Assembly (NCBI GenBank): GCA_963643925.1
Contig: CAVINS010000044.1
Span: forward strand, 1 to 29,400
DNA from: Phocaeicola_A sp963643925
GTDB taxonomy: Bacteria > Bacteroidota > Bacteroidia > Bacteroidales > Bacteroidaceae
Reading direction: 5' to 3'
DNA: 29,400 bases
This document shows, in pieces, positions 8,440-16,778 of the stretch. Below the pieces are notes generated by a model, which saw only the letters and a program-made list of their open reading frames with translations, was not told the DNA's origin and did no database searches. Each line of letters begins with the position of its first letter. The first letter of the stretch is position 1. A program made the position numbers and the translations under genes.

Positions 8440-9816
8440 TTATCGACGGCTATGTCCGCCACCGCTTCCACCATTGGAGCGTGAGCCACCGCCACCGCTG
8501 CTGGAGTGTCCGCCACCGCTGCTGCTACGGCTGCTGCCACCGAAGAATCCGGATGAGCGGACGGAGGAACCACGGTCGTAGGAGCTGCTGTTGCTGCGAC
8601 TGGTGGACGAGTTGGTTCCTACGCTGCGGGTGGCACGGCCCTCGCTGCTGCTGCGGGTGCTGCTGGGGCGTGTGTAGCTGTTGCTGTTGGTGCGCACGCT
8701 GTTGGGTCGTACGTAGGACGAGGTAGAGCGTGAGCGGCTCTGTCCGGTGCTGACGCCGGACGAGTTGCTCCGGGTGCCAGCCGATGAGCGTACGGCACGT
8801 CCGTCGTTGCTGCTGCCCGTACCGCTGGCGGTACTGCGATAGCCCTGCACGCCCTGGAAACGTCCGTTGGACGAGGAGCGGCCACTTACACCGGAGCGTG
8901 TGGCATTGGCGTTGTTGCCGGTGCTCTCGAAGCGGATGCCGCTATCGGAGCGCGATCCACCTACGCGGGTGCCGGTGTAGCGTGTGCCAGAGTTGAAGCG
9001 GTTGGCGCGGTCGTGCCCCATCGGGCGTGAGGCTACAGAAGGACGACTTCCGCCGTTGTTGAAGCGGGAACTGCTCCAGTGTCGAGCCGGACCGGGTGCA
9101 CCCCAAGCGTAGTGGGGATGATGATGGTAGCCGCCATACCAGCCGCCTCCCCATCCATAGTAGGGATAGTCCCAATCCCAATAGAGGTGACGGTAGACGG
9201 GGTTGTGCCAGTAGCTCCATCCCCAACCGAAGGAGTTGTAGCGCCAATCCCACCACAGGCTGTTGGTGAAGGTGGGGAAGACGTAAGCATAGAGTCCGTC
9301 GGCGTAGATGTTCCAGTCCCAGGGCACATAGTTGCGTGCGTAGACGATGTCCCAGTAGAGCGGACTGCTGACAGGGATGGCGTAGCGGGGGTTCTGGAAG
9401 CGGATGATGCGGGTAGCGTACTCGTAGTCATCGGCCGAGCCTTCGAAGCCCTCTATCCACTCGCCCTGCAGGTCGCTGTCTGCTCGCTCGTCGATATAGA
9501 GTGTGTCGTTCTCCACAGAGAAGGTGTTCTCCTTGGAGCTGTAGCGACGGTTGTACTCGTCCACGTCGCGTGTGCGTCCGGAGCGGTCGCGTACCACGAT
9601 GGTGGTAGCGTTGGGGGCCACCACATTGACGGAGCCGTTGCCATCCACCTTCACGGAACGTGTGGTCTGTCGCGCGGTGGTAGTGGAGGCCGCCTTCTGC
9701 GAACTCTTGGACTTGCTCTTCTTGGGTGTGTAGTACAAGTCATCATCTACGCTCTGGGCCGACAGCACCAGTGGCAGAGCGGCCAACAATAACGATGCGA
9801 ATAATGTTCTTTTCAT
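8440..9816 (-). CDS. Secreted low-complexity protein, W/Y/H-rich middle and R/S/G-rich tail
   Basis: A 458-aa protein of unknown function. It has a signal peptide (MKRTLFASLLLAALPLVLSAQ), a K/S/T-rich linker, and a moderately complex segment (about 45-165). A Trp/Tyr-rich region follows at about 165-245 (WDWNIYADGLYAYVFPTF, YWDWDYPYYGWGGGWYGG) with a HHHPHY run. From about residue 250 to the end it is almost wholly Arg, Ser, Gly, Asn and Thr, finishing in GGGHSSSGGGGSRSNGGSGG. Such a tail should be disordered and strongly basic. Similar secreted proteins occur in Bacteroides genomes without assigned function (recollection, not searched). The reading frame is intact with one stop. It has its own promoter and precedes the FadL-like gene on the same strand, which suggests an envelope role. 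Binding to polyanions such as DNA, LPS or capsule is speculation. Confidence 0.8.
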   Translation of the reverse strand: MKRTLFASLLLAALPLVLSAQSVDDDLYYTPKKSKSKSSQKAASTTTARQTTRSVKVDGNGSVNVVAPNATTIVVRDRSGRTRDVDEYNRRYSSKENTFSVENDTLYIDERADSDLQGEWIEGFEGSADDYEYATRIIRFQNPRYAIPVSSPLYWDIVYARNYVPWDWNIYADGLYAYVFPTFTNSLWWDWRYNSFGWGWSYWHNPVYRHLYWDWDYPYYGWGGGWYGGYHHHPHYAWGAPGPARHWSSSRFNNGGSRPSVASRPMGHDRANRFNSGTRYTGTRVGGSRSDSGIRFESTGNNANATRSGVSGRSSSNGRFQGVQGYRSTASGTGSSNDGRAVRSSAGTRSNSSGVSTGQSRSRSTSSYVRPNSVRTNSNSYTRPSSTRSSSEGRATRSVGTNSSTSRSNSSSYDRGSSVRSSGFFGGSSRSSSGGGHSSSGGGGSRSNGGSGGGHSRR

Positions 9817-9860
9817 TGTTATAGCTTTTAATGATTTTACTTGGTATGTTTCTTCACCTG

Positions 9861-9890
9861 CAAAGATAAGTGGAGGAGTTGATACCGAAA
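9861..9890 (-). promoter_or_regulatory. Promoter of the low-complexity secreted protein gene
   Basis: Minus strand: TATCTTTG (9868-9861) is a perfect -7 element. A TTTC (9890-9887) 18 nt upstream is a one-mismatch -33 element. The predicted start is about 35-40 nt before the ATG at 9816. Confidence 0.65.
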
Positions 9891-10067
9891 GGGGATTTTC
9901 CCTATTTGTTGGTAGGAGTTTCCCTATAATTTCCTACTTTTGCGACGGGAAAGGAAGCTCTCCGCAAGGGGGGGCGCCCTACCCTATACCTATATATAAT
10001 ATAACGCAAATTCCGCAAGTAGAGGGAAGGACTAAAATGACAGTTTGGGCTCGCCGACAAGAGACCA

Positions 10068-10118
10068 TAGGGTCTCGAGCTGTTGAGCCTAGGGTCTCGG
10101 GCTGTTGAGCCTAGGGTC
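10068..10118. repeat. 22-bp tandem direct repeat, 2.3 copies
   Basis: Units at 10068-10089 and 10090-10111 are identical except for one base (GGTCTCGAGCTGTTGAGCC versus GGTCTCGGGCTGTTGAGCC, each preceded by TAG), and a third unit begins at 10112 and stops after TAGGGTC. Just upstream GAGACC (10061-10066) forms a hairpin with GGTCTC (10071-10076). The array lies in the intergenic region between the divergent low-complexity gene and hemW. Confidence 0.85.
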
Positions 10119-10184
10119 ATTTTTGCATACACAATCAGTCACACTTCCACCAGCGGGAATTGGATGATATAATTGTAAACGACT

Positions 10185-11327
10185 ATGGCTGGAATCTATC
10201 TGCACATCCCCTTCTGCAAGCGGCGATGCATCTACTGCGACTTCTACTCCACCACACGCGACGAACTGCGAGGGGACTACGTGAGCGCACTGTGCCAGGA
10301 GCTGCAGATGCGCAAGGAGGAGTTGAACGGCGAACCGGTGCGAACGGTCTACCTGGGCGGCGGCACCCCCTCGCAACTGCGGGAGGAGGACCTCCACCGG
10401 CTGTTCGACTGTCTGACGGAGACCTACGGACTGGCGGAGTGTGAGGAGATAACGATGGAGGCGAACCCCGACGACCTGACGGACGCATACATCGGGATGC
10501 TGCGAGGACTCCCCATCAACCGACTGAGCATGGGCATACAGACCTTCGACGACATGACCCTGCAGCTGCTGCAGCGACGGCACACGGCGCAACAGGCCAA
10601 GGATGCTGTGAGGCGTTGCCGGGAAGCCGGGTTCACGAACATCAGCATCGACTTGATATACGGACTGCCAGGGCAGACGATGGAGTTGTGGGAGAAGGAC
10701 TTGCAGCAGGCCATCGACTTGGGAGTGGAACACCTGTCGGCCTACAGTCTGATGTACGAGGAGGGGACGACGCTCTGGAAGCTGCTGCAGGAACACAAAG
10801 TGGCGGAGGCCGACGAGGAGCTGAGCCTACACTGCTACCGGCGGCTGATGGAACGGGTGGAAGAGGCCGGGTATGAACACTATGAAATCTCGAACTTCGC
10901 CAGGCCGGGATACACCTCGAAGCACAACTCTTGCTACTGGGACGGCACGCACTACCTGGGTTGTGGGGCGGCGGCACACTCCTACGACGGACGGCGGCGG
11001 CAGTGGAACGTCTCCTCGCTGACGGACTATCTGCACAGCATCGGCGAAGGGAAGATTCCCGCCCAATGGGAGGAACTGGACCTATACACCCGCTACAACG
11101 ACCGCATTGTGACGGCATTGCGCACTCGCAAAGGGCTGTCGCTGAAGGCGCTGCACGATGAGTTCGGCGACGAGCTCTACCGCTACTGTCTGCAGAGCGC
11201 ATTCCCCGCGCTGGAGGGCAAACTGCTGAAAATAGAAGAAGATACCCTGCGACTGACGCGCGAAGGTATCTTCATATCTGATGGCATTATGAGCGACCTG
11301 TTGTGGGTCGACGACGAGGCACTCTAG
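10185..11327 (+). CDS. hemW: HemW, radical SAM heme chaperone (CPO-III-like)
   Basis: A 380-aa cytoplasmic radical-SAM protein. The N-terminus contains HIPFCKRRCIYCDFYS, with the CxxxCxxC cluster ligands at C11, C15 and C18, and the Cys-rich extension typical of true HemN oxidases is absent. This supports HemW (heme insertion into respiratory enzymes) over oxygen-independent coproporphyrinogen oxidase. Other family segments are VYLGGGTPSQL, TMEANPDDLT, INRLSMGIQTFDD, SIDLIYGLPGQT and HLSAYSLMYEEGT, plus a C-terminal HemN_C-like winged-helix region. A TATAATTG (10168-10175) is a weak -7 candidate very close to the ATG. The stop codon overlaps that of the convergent glmM within a single CTAG at 11324-11327. 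Confidence 0.92.
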   Translation: MAGIYLHIPFCKRRCIYCDFYSTTRDELRGDYVSALCQELQMRKEELNGEPVRTVYLGGGTPSQLREEDLHRLFDCLTETYGLAECEEITMEANPDDLTDAYIGMLRGLPINRLSMGIQTFDDMTLQLLQRRHTAQQAKDAVRRCREAGFTNISIDLIYGLPGQTMELWEKDLQQAIDLGVEHLSAYSLMYEEGTTLWKLLQEHKVAEADEELSLHCYRRLMERVEEAGYEHYEISNFARPGYTSKHNSCYWDGTHYLGCGAAAHSYDGRRRQWNVSSLTDYLHSIGEGKIPAQWEELDLYTRYNDRIVTALRTRKGLSLKALHDEFGDELYRYCLQSAFPALEGKLLKIEEDTLRLTREGIFISDGIMSDLLWVDDEAL

Positions 11328-12712
11328 CGGGTGAGCGAGTAGACCACGTCCATCACCCGACGGCCTATCTCGTCGGCAGCCTCCATGGTGGACGCCTCGG
11401 AATAGACACGGATGATGGGTTCGGTGTTGCTCTTGCGCAAGTGTACCCACTTGTCGGGGAAGTCTATCTTCACCCCGTCGATGTCGTTGATTTCTTCATT
11501 TTTATAGAGTTCCTTCACCTTGGCAAGGATGGCATCCACGTCGGTGCTGGGCGTCAGGTCGATGCGGTTCTTGGCGATGAAGTACTGCGGATAGCTGGCG
11601 CGAAGCTGGCTTACCGTCTTCTTCTCGTGAGCCAAATGGCTGAGGAAGAGAGCTATGCCCACCAGGGCGTCGCGGCCGTAGTGACACTCGGGGTAGATGA
11701 CTCCGCCGTTGCCTTCGCCACCGATGACGGCACCCACCTCCTTCATCTTGGTAACGACGTTGACCTCGCCCACGGCGGCGGCAAAGTACTGCCGACCATA
11801 GGAACGGGTGACATCGCGCAGGGCACGTGTGGAGCTAAGATTGGAGACGGTGTTGCCCGGTGTGTGGCGCAGCACATAGTCGGCCACGGTGACGAGGGTG
11901 TATTCCTCGCCATACATGTTGCCGTCCTCGCAAATCATAGCCAGACGGTCCACGTCGGGGTCCACTACGAAAGCCACGTCGTGACCGCCTTGGCGCATGA
12001 GATTCATGATATCGCCAAGGTTCTTCTCCAACGGCTCGGGGTTGTGCTGGAAGCGTCCGGTAGGCTCGCAGTAGAGCTGTGTGACCTGCTCCACTCCCAG
12101 TTGCCGGAGCAGTTGGGGCAGGATGATGCCTCCCACGGAGTTGACACAATCGATGGCCACGCGGAAGTGAGCGGCACGGATGGCTACCACGTCCACCAAG
12201 GGGAGCGACAACACGCGGTCGATATGTCGTTGGTTATATGTATCGTTGTCGGTATAGCTGCCCAGCTTGTCGACGGAAGCGTAGGAGAAAGCGTCGGCAG
12301 CTGCCAGACGCAACACCTCGTTGCCTTCGGCGGCATTGAGGAACTCACCCTTCTCGTTGAGCAGTTTCAGGGCGTTCCACTGCTGGGGGTTGTGGCTTGC
12401 GGTGAGGATGATGCCTCCGCAGGCCTGCTCCATGGTGACAGCCAGTTCGGTCGTCGGTGTGGAGGCGAGCCCGATGTTCACCACATCGAAACCCATGCCC
12501 ATAAGGGTACCGCACACGATGTTTTTCACCATCTCGCCAGAGACGCGGGCATCGCGGCCCACCACTATCCTATTGGTCTGCACCGGTGTAGTGCGGCGTA
12601 TGAAGGTGGCGTAGGCAGAGGTAAAACGGACGATGTCCATGGGCGTGAGGCCCTCACCGGGCCGATCGCCTATGGTGCCCCGGATGCCGGAAATGGATTT
12701 GATAAGTGTCAT
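11324..12712 (-). CDS. glmM: Phosphoglucosamine mutase (phosphohexomutase family)
   Basis: Expected to interconvert glucosamine-6-phosphate and glucosamine-1-phosphate for peptidoglycan and LPS precursors. The 462-aa protein has the alpha-D-phosphohexomutase landmarks: phosphoserine loop TASHNP (104-109, Ser106), metal-binding DPDVDR (251-256), sugar-binding GGEGNGG (331-337) and a C-terminal phosphate-binding region KSNTEPIIRVYSEA. The sugar loop differs from the E. coli GlmM type (GEQSGH), so phosphomanno- or phosphoglucomutase activity cannot be excluded; GlmM is the usual assignment for this Bacteroidota form. It begins 3 nt after the stop of the upstream lipoprotein gene, so the two are translationally close and share a promoter. 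It ends tail to tail with hemW. Confidence 0.85.
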   Translation of the reverse strand: MTLIKSISGIRGTIGDRPGEGLTPMDIVRFTSAYATFIRRTTPVQTNRIVVGRDARVSGEMVKNIVCGTLMGMGFDVVNIGLASTPTTELAVTMEQACGGIILTASHNPQQWNALKLLNEKGEFLNAAEGNEVLRLAAADAFSYASVDKLGSYTDNDTYNQRHIDRVLSLPLVDVVAIRAAHFRVAIDCVNSVGGIILPQLLRQLGVEQVTQLYCEPTGRFQHNPEPLEKNLGDIMNLMRQGGHDVAFVVDPDVDRLAMICEDGNMYGEEYTLVTVADYVLRHTPGNTVSNLSSTRALRDVTRSYGRQYFAAAVGEVNVVTKMKEVGAVIGGEGNGGVIYPECHYGRDALVGIALFLSHLAHEKKTVSQLRASYPQYFIAKNRIDLTPSTDVDAILAKVKELYKNEEINDIDGVKIDFPDKWVHLRKSNTEPIIRVYSEASTMEAADEIGRRVMDVVYSLTR

Positions 12713-12715
12713 GGC

Positions 12716-13336
12716 CTATCTGAATTTATAAGTGATTTCGTAATAGTAAGGCACCACGGACGAAGAGGCGGTGGAGTGGCCTGCGCTGTGGGGCACGATG
12801 AGCTTCACCTTGGGGAGCTTGTTCTGGTTGGGGCTCTTGCTGAGCTTGATGTAGCTGAGCGGCAAGAGCCAGGCCTCAGGCACGGCGGAACCATAGTTGC
12901 TGTACATGTTGCCCTCGGTGAACGAGCCGGTGAAGGATCCGCTGGTGTTGCCCACCATGAAGATGTCCGGGTAGCGCTCAAGCATGTTGGAGACGGTGGT
13001 GGTGTCGCCTGACTCCACGTAGACTTCCCAGAAGCGTACAATGACTTCACGCCAATCGCCGCTCTTGATGGACTCGCCCTCGCCTTTGTTGACAATCTGC
13101 ATGTAGACGCCGTTGTCGTTGAAGAGCACGAACTCGTTCTTCGACACGTCGGTGGTGCTGTCGTTGGCAATGAACTCCTCCTCGGAGATTTCCGTTATGT
13201 TGTGGTCGGCAATGAAATTACGGATGTTTTTACGCTCGGTTTTCTTCAGGTCGGCATAGGTCTCGGAGTCGTCGCATGACGCGAAGCCCACGCCCAGAAG
13301 AAGCAGCGAGAGGATCAGGTAACTAAATTTTCTCAT
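12716..13336 (-). CDS. DUF4827-like lipoprotein with an FKBP-like pattern
   Basis: A 206-aa predicted lipoprotein: signal with lipobox GFASC (Cys about residue 21) followed by DDSETYADLKK. The body resembles a divergent FKBP-type prolyl isomerase: KGEGESIKSGDWREVIVRFW near residues 100-120 recalls the FKBP entry strands, and AVPEAWLLPLSY followed by LPKVKLIVPHSAGH recalls the flap and final strand. The family is known to me as DUF4827, found beside glmM-like genes in Bacteroides. Active-site residues of canonical FKBPs are not evident, so a chaperone or binding role is as likely as catalysis. It has its own promoter and is followed after 3 nt by glmM. Confidence 0.85.
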   Translation of the reverse strand: MRKFSYLILSLLLLGVGFASCDDSETYADLKKTERKNIRNFIADHNITEISEEEFIANDSTTDVSKNEFVLFNDNGVYMQIVNKGEGESIKSGDWREVIVRFWEVYVESGDTTTVSNMLERYPDIFMVGNTSGSFTGSFTEGNMYSNYGSAVPEAWLLPLSYIKLSKSPNQNKLPKVKLIVPHSAGHSTASSSVVPYYYEITYKFR

Positions 13337-13365
13337 ACTTTGCTATAAAATAATCTATGTGGCGA

Positions 13366-13399
13366 CAAAAGTACTAAATGAGCATCAATGCACCACAAA
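13366..13399 (-). promoter_or_regulatory. Promoter of the DUF4827-like lipoprotein-glmM operon
   Basis: Minus strand: TACTTTTG (13373-13366) matches the -7 element, with TTTG (13399-13396) 22 nt upstream. The spacing is slightly long. It lies in the 89-nt gap after the NrnA-like gene. Confidence 0.6.
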
Positions 13400-13425
13400 T
13401 ATATCCACAAATAAAACTTCTATAA

Positions 13426-14463
13426 CTATTTTTTAATGGCAAGGCGGCTCTCGAAGTGAACCAACGCCCGCTTGAGTTGTTCCTTTGCCTCGCCCATAGT
13501 GCCGTAGAACTCGCCACCGGAGGCGTTCTTGTGACCTCCGCCGTCGAAGAATGCCGACGCCAGCTGGTTGCAGGGGAACTCGCCCACGGAACGCAGCGAC
13601 ACCTTGATGTAGGGTTTCTCGGTGTCCTCGCGGAGGAAGACGCTGAAGATGACTCCCTTGATGGAGAGGGGGATGTTGACGAAACCCTCGGAGTCGCCCT
13701 TGTTATAGTGAAAACGCTCCTGCTCGGCCTTGCTGAGGGTGATGAGGGCGGTGTGAAACTGAGGCAGCACCACCATGTTTTGGAGGATGTAGCCCATGAG
13801 GCGCATGCGGTCCACGGAGTAGGTGTGGTAGACGCGGCGGTAGATTTCATCCTTGTCGATGCCCTTGGTTAGGAGCTCGCTGATGATGAAGTAAATCTCG
13901 CGGTTGTTGGAGTTGTAGGTGAAGCCGCCGGTGTCGGTCATCATGCCGGTGTAGATGCACTCGGCGCCCTCGAGGGTGATTTCCTCGAAGCAGCCCATGC
14001 GGCAAATGAGACGGAACACGAGCTCGGAGGTGGAGCTTATCTCGGGATGCGAGATGATGACCTCGCAGAACTCCTCGGGATAGAGGTGGTGGTCGATGAG
14101 CACCTTGTGGGCCTTGGAGGCAGACACGGCAGCACCGGCATCGTCGATGCGCTTCAGGCTGTTGAAGTCGAGGCAGAAGATGAGGTCGGCTCCGGCAATG
14201 AGCTCGTTGGCAAACTCGGTGTACTTGTCGTAGCGGACGATGTCCTTGGCGCCGTTCATCCAACCCAGGAAGTCGGGGAAGGCATTGGGCATGACGACGG
14301 AGACGGTCTTGCCCTGTCCCTCGAGGAAATGCGCCAATCCCAATGAAGATCCGATGGCATCGCCGTCGGGTCCGACGTGTGCGATGACGACAATCTTGTC
14401 AGCCTGCCCTATCAGTTTGTGTACCTGGTCGATTTTCGACTGGTCTATAATCTTTGTAAGCAT
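13426..14463 (-). CDS. nrnA: DHH/DHHA1 phosphoesterase, NrnA-like oligoribonuclease / pAp phosphatase
   Basis: A 345-aa cytoplasmic DHH-family protein, expected to degrade short RNA oligomers (nanoRNA) and possibly dephosphorylate 3'-phosphoadenosine 5'-phosphate. Visible motifs: H29 with GPDGDAIGSS (31-40; Asp33 and Asp35 as metal ligands), CLDF (97-100), DHH proper in LIDHHLYPEE (Asp124, His125, His126), MMTDTGGF (174-181) and the DHHA1 substrate loop GGGHKNASGG (308-317). The length fits bacterial NrnA. The upstream region carries a perfect -7 element, so the gene is probably transcribed separately from comEC. With rny nearby, the block holds two RNA-decay enzymes. Confidence 0.9.
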   Translation of the reverse strand: MLTKIIDQSKIDQVHKLIGQADKIVVIAHVGPDGDAIGSSLGLAHFLEGQGKTVSVVMPNAFPDFLGWMNGAKDIVRYDKYTEFANELIAGADLIFCLDFNSLKRIDDAGAAVSASKAHKVLIDHHLYPEEFCEVIISHPEISSTSELVFRLICRMGCFEEITLEGAECIYTGMMTDTGGFTYNSNNREIYFIISELLTKGIDKDEIYRRVYHTYSVDRMRLMGYILQNMVVLPQFHTALITLSKAEQERFHYNKGDSEGFVNIPLSIKGVIFSVFLREDTEKPYIKVSLRSVGEFPCNQLASAFFDGGGHKNASGGEFYGTMGEAKEQLKRALVHFESRLAIKK

Positions 14464-14489
14464 AGTCTCATTCGATGTTTTTAAAAGCG

Positions 14490-14497
14490 CAAAGTTA
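14490..14497 (-). promoter_or_regulatory. Candidate -7 promoter element of the NrnA-like gene
   Basis: Minus strand TAACTTTG is a perfect -7 match 27 nt upstream of the ATG at 14463. No TTTG is visible at the -33 position, which would fall at the end of comEC. Confidence 0.5.
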
Positions 14498-14520
14498 CAA
14501 ACTTTTTACGAATGTGCCAT

Positions 14521-16083
14521 CTATGGGATGAAATATTCAGCGATGCAAAGAGTCAGGAAACAGGCCAGGGTGGCAAGTGCCGCAGAGAGGTGAACGGAGC
14601 GCCTCCGATGGTAGAAGGCCAGCAGGAAGAGGAGGCAGACGTAGAAGCAGACGGTCTGGAGGGCGGTGAGGTGAAGGCCGTCGACGGAGGCCACGGGGAG
14701 GGTCTCTATCCAGCGCAAGGCGATGTGCATGAGGCGGAGCAACCCGTTGAGCAAGTCCGCCACCAGCTGTTGCAGAGGGAGGCAGAAACCCAGGCAGAGC
14801 ATGAACAGGGCACCTGCCACGAGACAGAAGGTGAGCGGAATGACGAGAAGGTTGGTGAGAAGGAACCATACGGAGAAGCGGGAGAAGTAGAGCACGATGA
14901 GCGGTGCCACGCCAATCTGCGCGGCCGTGGAGACGGTGACGCTGCCCCACAGCCAACGCAGCGGACGTGAAGTGGGTTGCCAGAGGCGACTGAGCACCGG
15001 CTGCAACAGCAGGATGGCGGCCACGGCGAGGTACGACATCTGGAATCCGACATCGAAGAGGTAGAACGGATGGATTACCAACATAACCCAGGCCGAGAGG
15101 GCAAGAGTGTTGAGGGAGAGGGAACGGCACTGGAAGCACGCTCCCAATGCGAGGATGGAGAACATGGTGACGGAACGGATGACCGAAGGGGAGAGACCCA
15201 CGAAATAGGCGAACGCCCAGAGCAACGCCACGACGAGGAGTCCACGGACCCACACTCCTGCCCTACCCAACGGGATGAGCGAGAGCAGGAAGACGAGGAT
15301 GGCATAGAGGATGCCGGTATGAAGGCCGGAGAGTGCGAGGACGTGACTGGCACCGGTGACGGAGTAAGTCTCGCGAATTTCGTCCTGCAGTCCACGCTTG
15401 TCGCCCAGGGTGAGAGCGGAGAGCACGGCAAGTTCGTCGTCCCGGAAGCCCAGCAAGGCATAGCGTTGCAGAAGGCGGTCGCGCAGGAGGAGCGACTTAA
15501 TGCGCAAGGTATGGTCGGCGGAGTTGCCGGGCAGACACTGCCAATGGCCACGTCCGGCATAGGCGGTGCCGGTGACACCCTTGTGCATCAGGTAGCGACC
15601 ATAGTTGAACCGTCCCTCCACGGGCGTGCGGTCGGGGGCGTTGATGCGGGCATGGAAGAGCACGGTGTCGCCACGATGGGCGCTGCGGAGCAAGGAGTCC
15701 TTGGACACATAGAGGAGCACCGCCTGTTCGTCGACCTTCACCTGCAGCTGATAGCTCTTGGGCTTCTCCACGGGAAGGTCCTGCAGGATGCCGACATAGC
15801 CACGCCGTTGGTCGGACCAGGTATGCTCACACTGGCAGGTTTGCACGGAAAGCATGACGGAGCCCAGAGCAAAGAGGAACAGGTGCGATAGGATGCCAAA
15901 CGCAAGAGGGCACTTGCTATAGCAGAAGAGCGAAAGCAAGAAAGCGATGATGCCGAGAACTGCGAAGGGGAGTATGGACAGAGAGAAGAAATCGGCACAG
16001 AGGATGCCCGCTATGAGCGGAACGAGGAGACGCACGAAGGGGTACTTGCCCCACAGTGTGGAGAGGGGGAGCACCGTGGTCAC
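14521..16083 (-). CDS. comEC: ComEC/Rec2-family membrane protein, core channel form
   Basis: A 520-aa polytopic membrane protein of the DNA-uptake channel family. The N-terminal part has several membrane helices and a DUF4131-like soluble region (about 95-200). The competence domain follows, with the signature SVTGASHVLALSGLHTGILY and GLSPSVIRSVTMF, then further hydrophobic helices to the end. The C-terminal metallo-beta-lactamase domain of full-length ComEC (roughly 700-800 aa) is absent, and no frameshifted remnant follows. The start is GTG at 16083, which overlaps the TGA of rpe in a GTGA tetranucleotide, suggesting translational coupling. Some Bacteroidota encode this short form. Whether it supports natural transformation is not known from sequence. 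Confidence 0.88.
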   Translation of the reverse strand: MTTVLPLSTLWGKYPFVRLLVPLIAGILCADFFSLSILPFAVLGIIAFLLSLFCYSKCPLAFGILSHLFLFALGSVMLSVQTCQCEHTWSDQRRGYVGILQDLPVEKPKSYQLQVKVDEQAVLLYVSKDSLLRSAHRGDTVLFHARINAPDRTPVEGRFNYGRYLMHKGVTGTAYAGRGHWQCLPGNSADHTLRIKSLLLRDRLLQRYALLGFRDDELAVLSALTLGDKRGLQDEIRETYSVTGASHVLALSGLHTGILYAILVFLLSLIPLGRAGVWVRGLLVVALLWAFAYFVGLSPSVIRSVTMFSILALGACFQCRSLSLNTLALSAWVMLVIHPFYLFDVGFQMSYLAVAAILLLQPVLSRLWQPTSRPLRWLWGSVTVSTAAQIGVAPLIVLYFSRFSVWFLLTNLLVIPLTFCLVAGALFMLCLGFCLPLQQLVADLLNGLLRLMHIALRWIETLPVASVDGLHLTALQTVCFYVCLLFLLAFYHRRRSVHLSAALATLACFLTLCIAEYFIP

Positions 16084-16733
16084 CCGAGGGTTTTCAGTTG
16101 ATGAATCATCTCCGGGGGATTGGCGGCCTTGAAGACGGAGCTGCCGGCCACCAACACATCAGCACCTGCCTCCACCAGCTGTCGTCCGGTCTGCAGATTG
16201 ACACCGCCGTCAATCTCGATAAGTGCCTGCGACCCGCTGTCGGCAATCAGTCGGCGGAGCTGTGCCACCTTGTCAAGTGTGTGAGGGATGAAGCGCTGCC
16301 CACCGAAGCCGGGGTTGACGCTCATGAGCAGCACCATGTCCACGTCGGCTATGACGTCTGCCAGCATGGAGACGGGCGTGGCGGGGTTCAGTGTGACCCC
16401 CGCCTTCATGCCTGTTTCCTTTATCTGTTGAATGGTGCGGTGCAGATGAGGACAAGCCTCGAAGTGTACGTTCATCATCATGGTACCCAAGGCCTGCACC
16501 TCGTGGAGGAACTTGCCCGGCTCTACGATCATCAGGTGTACATCGAGCGGCTTTTGGCAAAGCTCGGCCACATACTTGAGCACGGGAAACCCGAAGGAGA
16601 TGTTGGGCACGAAGACGCCGTCCATGACGTCCAGGTGGAGCCAGTCCGCCTCGCTGCGGTTTATCATTTCGATGTCCGTACGCAAGTCCGCGAAGTTGGC
16701 GGAGAGCAGAGATGGTGCAACCATTGGTTTCAT
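16080..16733 (-). CDS. rpe: Ribulose-phosphate 3-epimerase
   Basis: Interconverts ribulose-5-phosphate and xylulose-5-phosphate in the pentose phosphate pathway. The 217-aa length and single TIM-barrel fit the family. Signatures: APSLLSANFADL at the N-terminus, WLHLDVMDGVFVPNISFG (about 31-48, with the metal-binding HLDVMDG), PLDVHLMIVEP, SVNPGFGGQRFIP and EIDGGVNLQT, then VAGSSVFKA at the phosphate site. It lies 45 nt downstream of rny and overlaps comEC by 4 nt, so rny-rpe-comEC is probably one transcript. Confidence 0.96.
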   Translation of the reverse strand: MKPMVAPSLLSANFADLRTDIEMINRSEADWLHLDVMDGVFVPNISFGFPVLKYVAELCQKPLDVHLMIVEPGKFLHEVQALGTMMMNVHFEACPHLHRTIQQIKETGMKAGVTLNPATPVSMLADVIADVDMVLLMSVNPGFGGQRFIPHTLDKVAQLRRLIADSGSQALIEIDGGVNLQTGRQLVEAGADVLVAGSSVFKAANPPEMIHQLKTLG

Positions 16734-16778
16734 ACGCTTCTACATTATTGTCTGTCACTACACCGGCCTGCCGGATTG

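Noticed and set aside
11303..13012. A 569-codon open frame on the plus strand
   Set aside because: Antisense to glmM and the DUF4827-like gene; crosses two real genes and has no domain.
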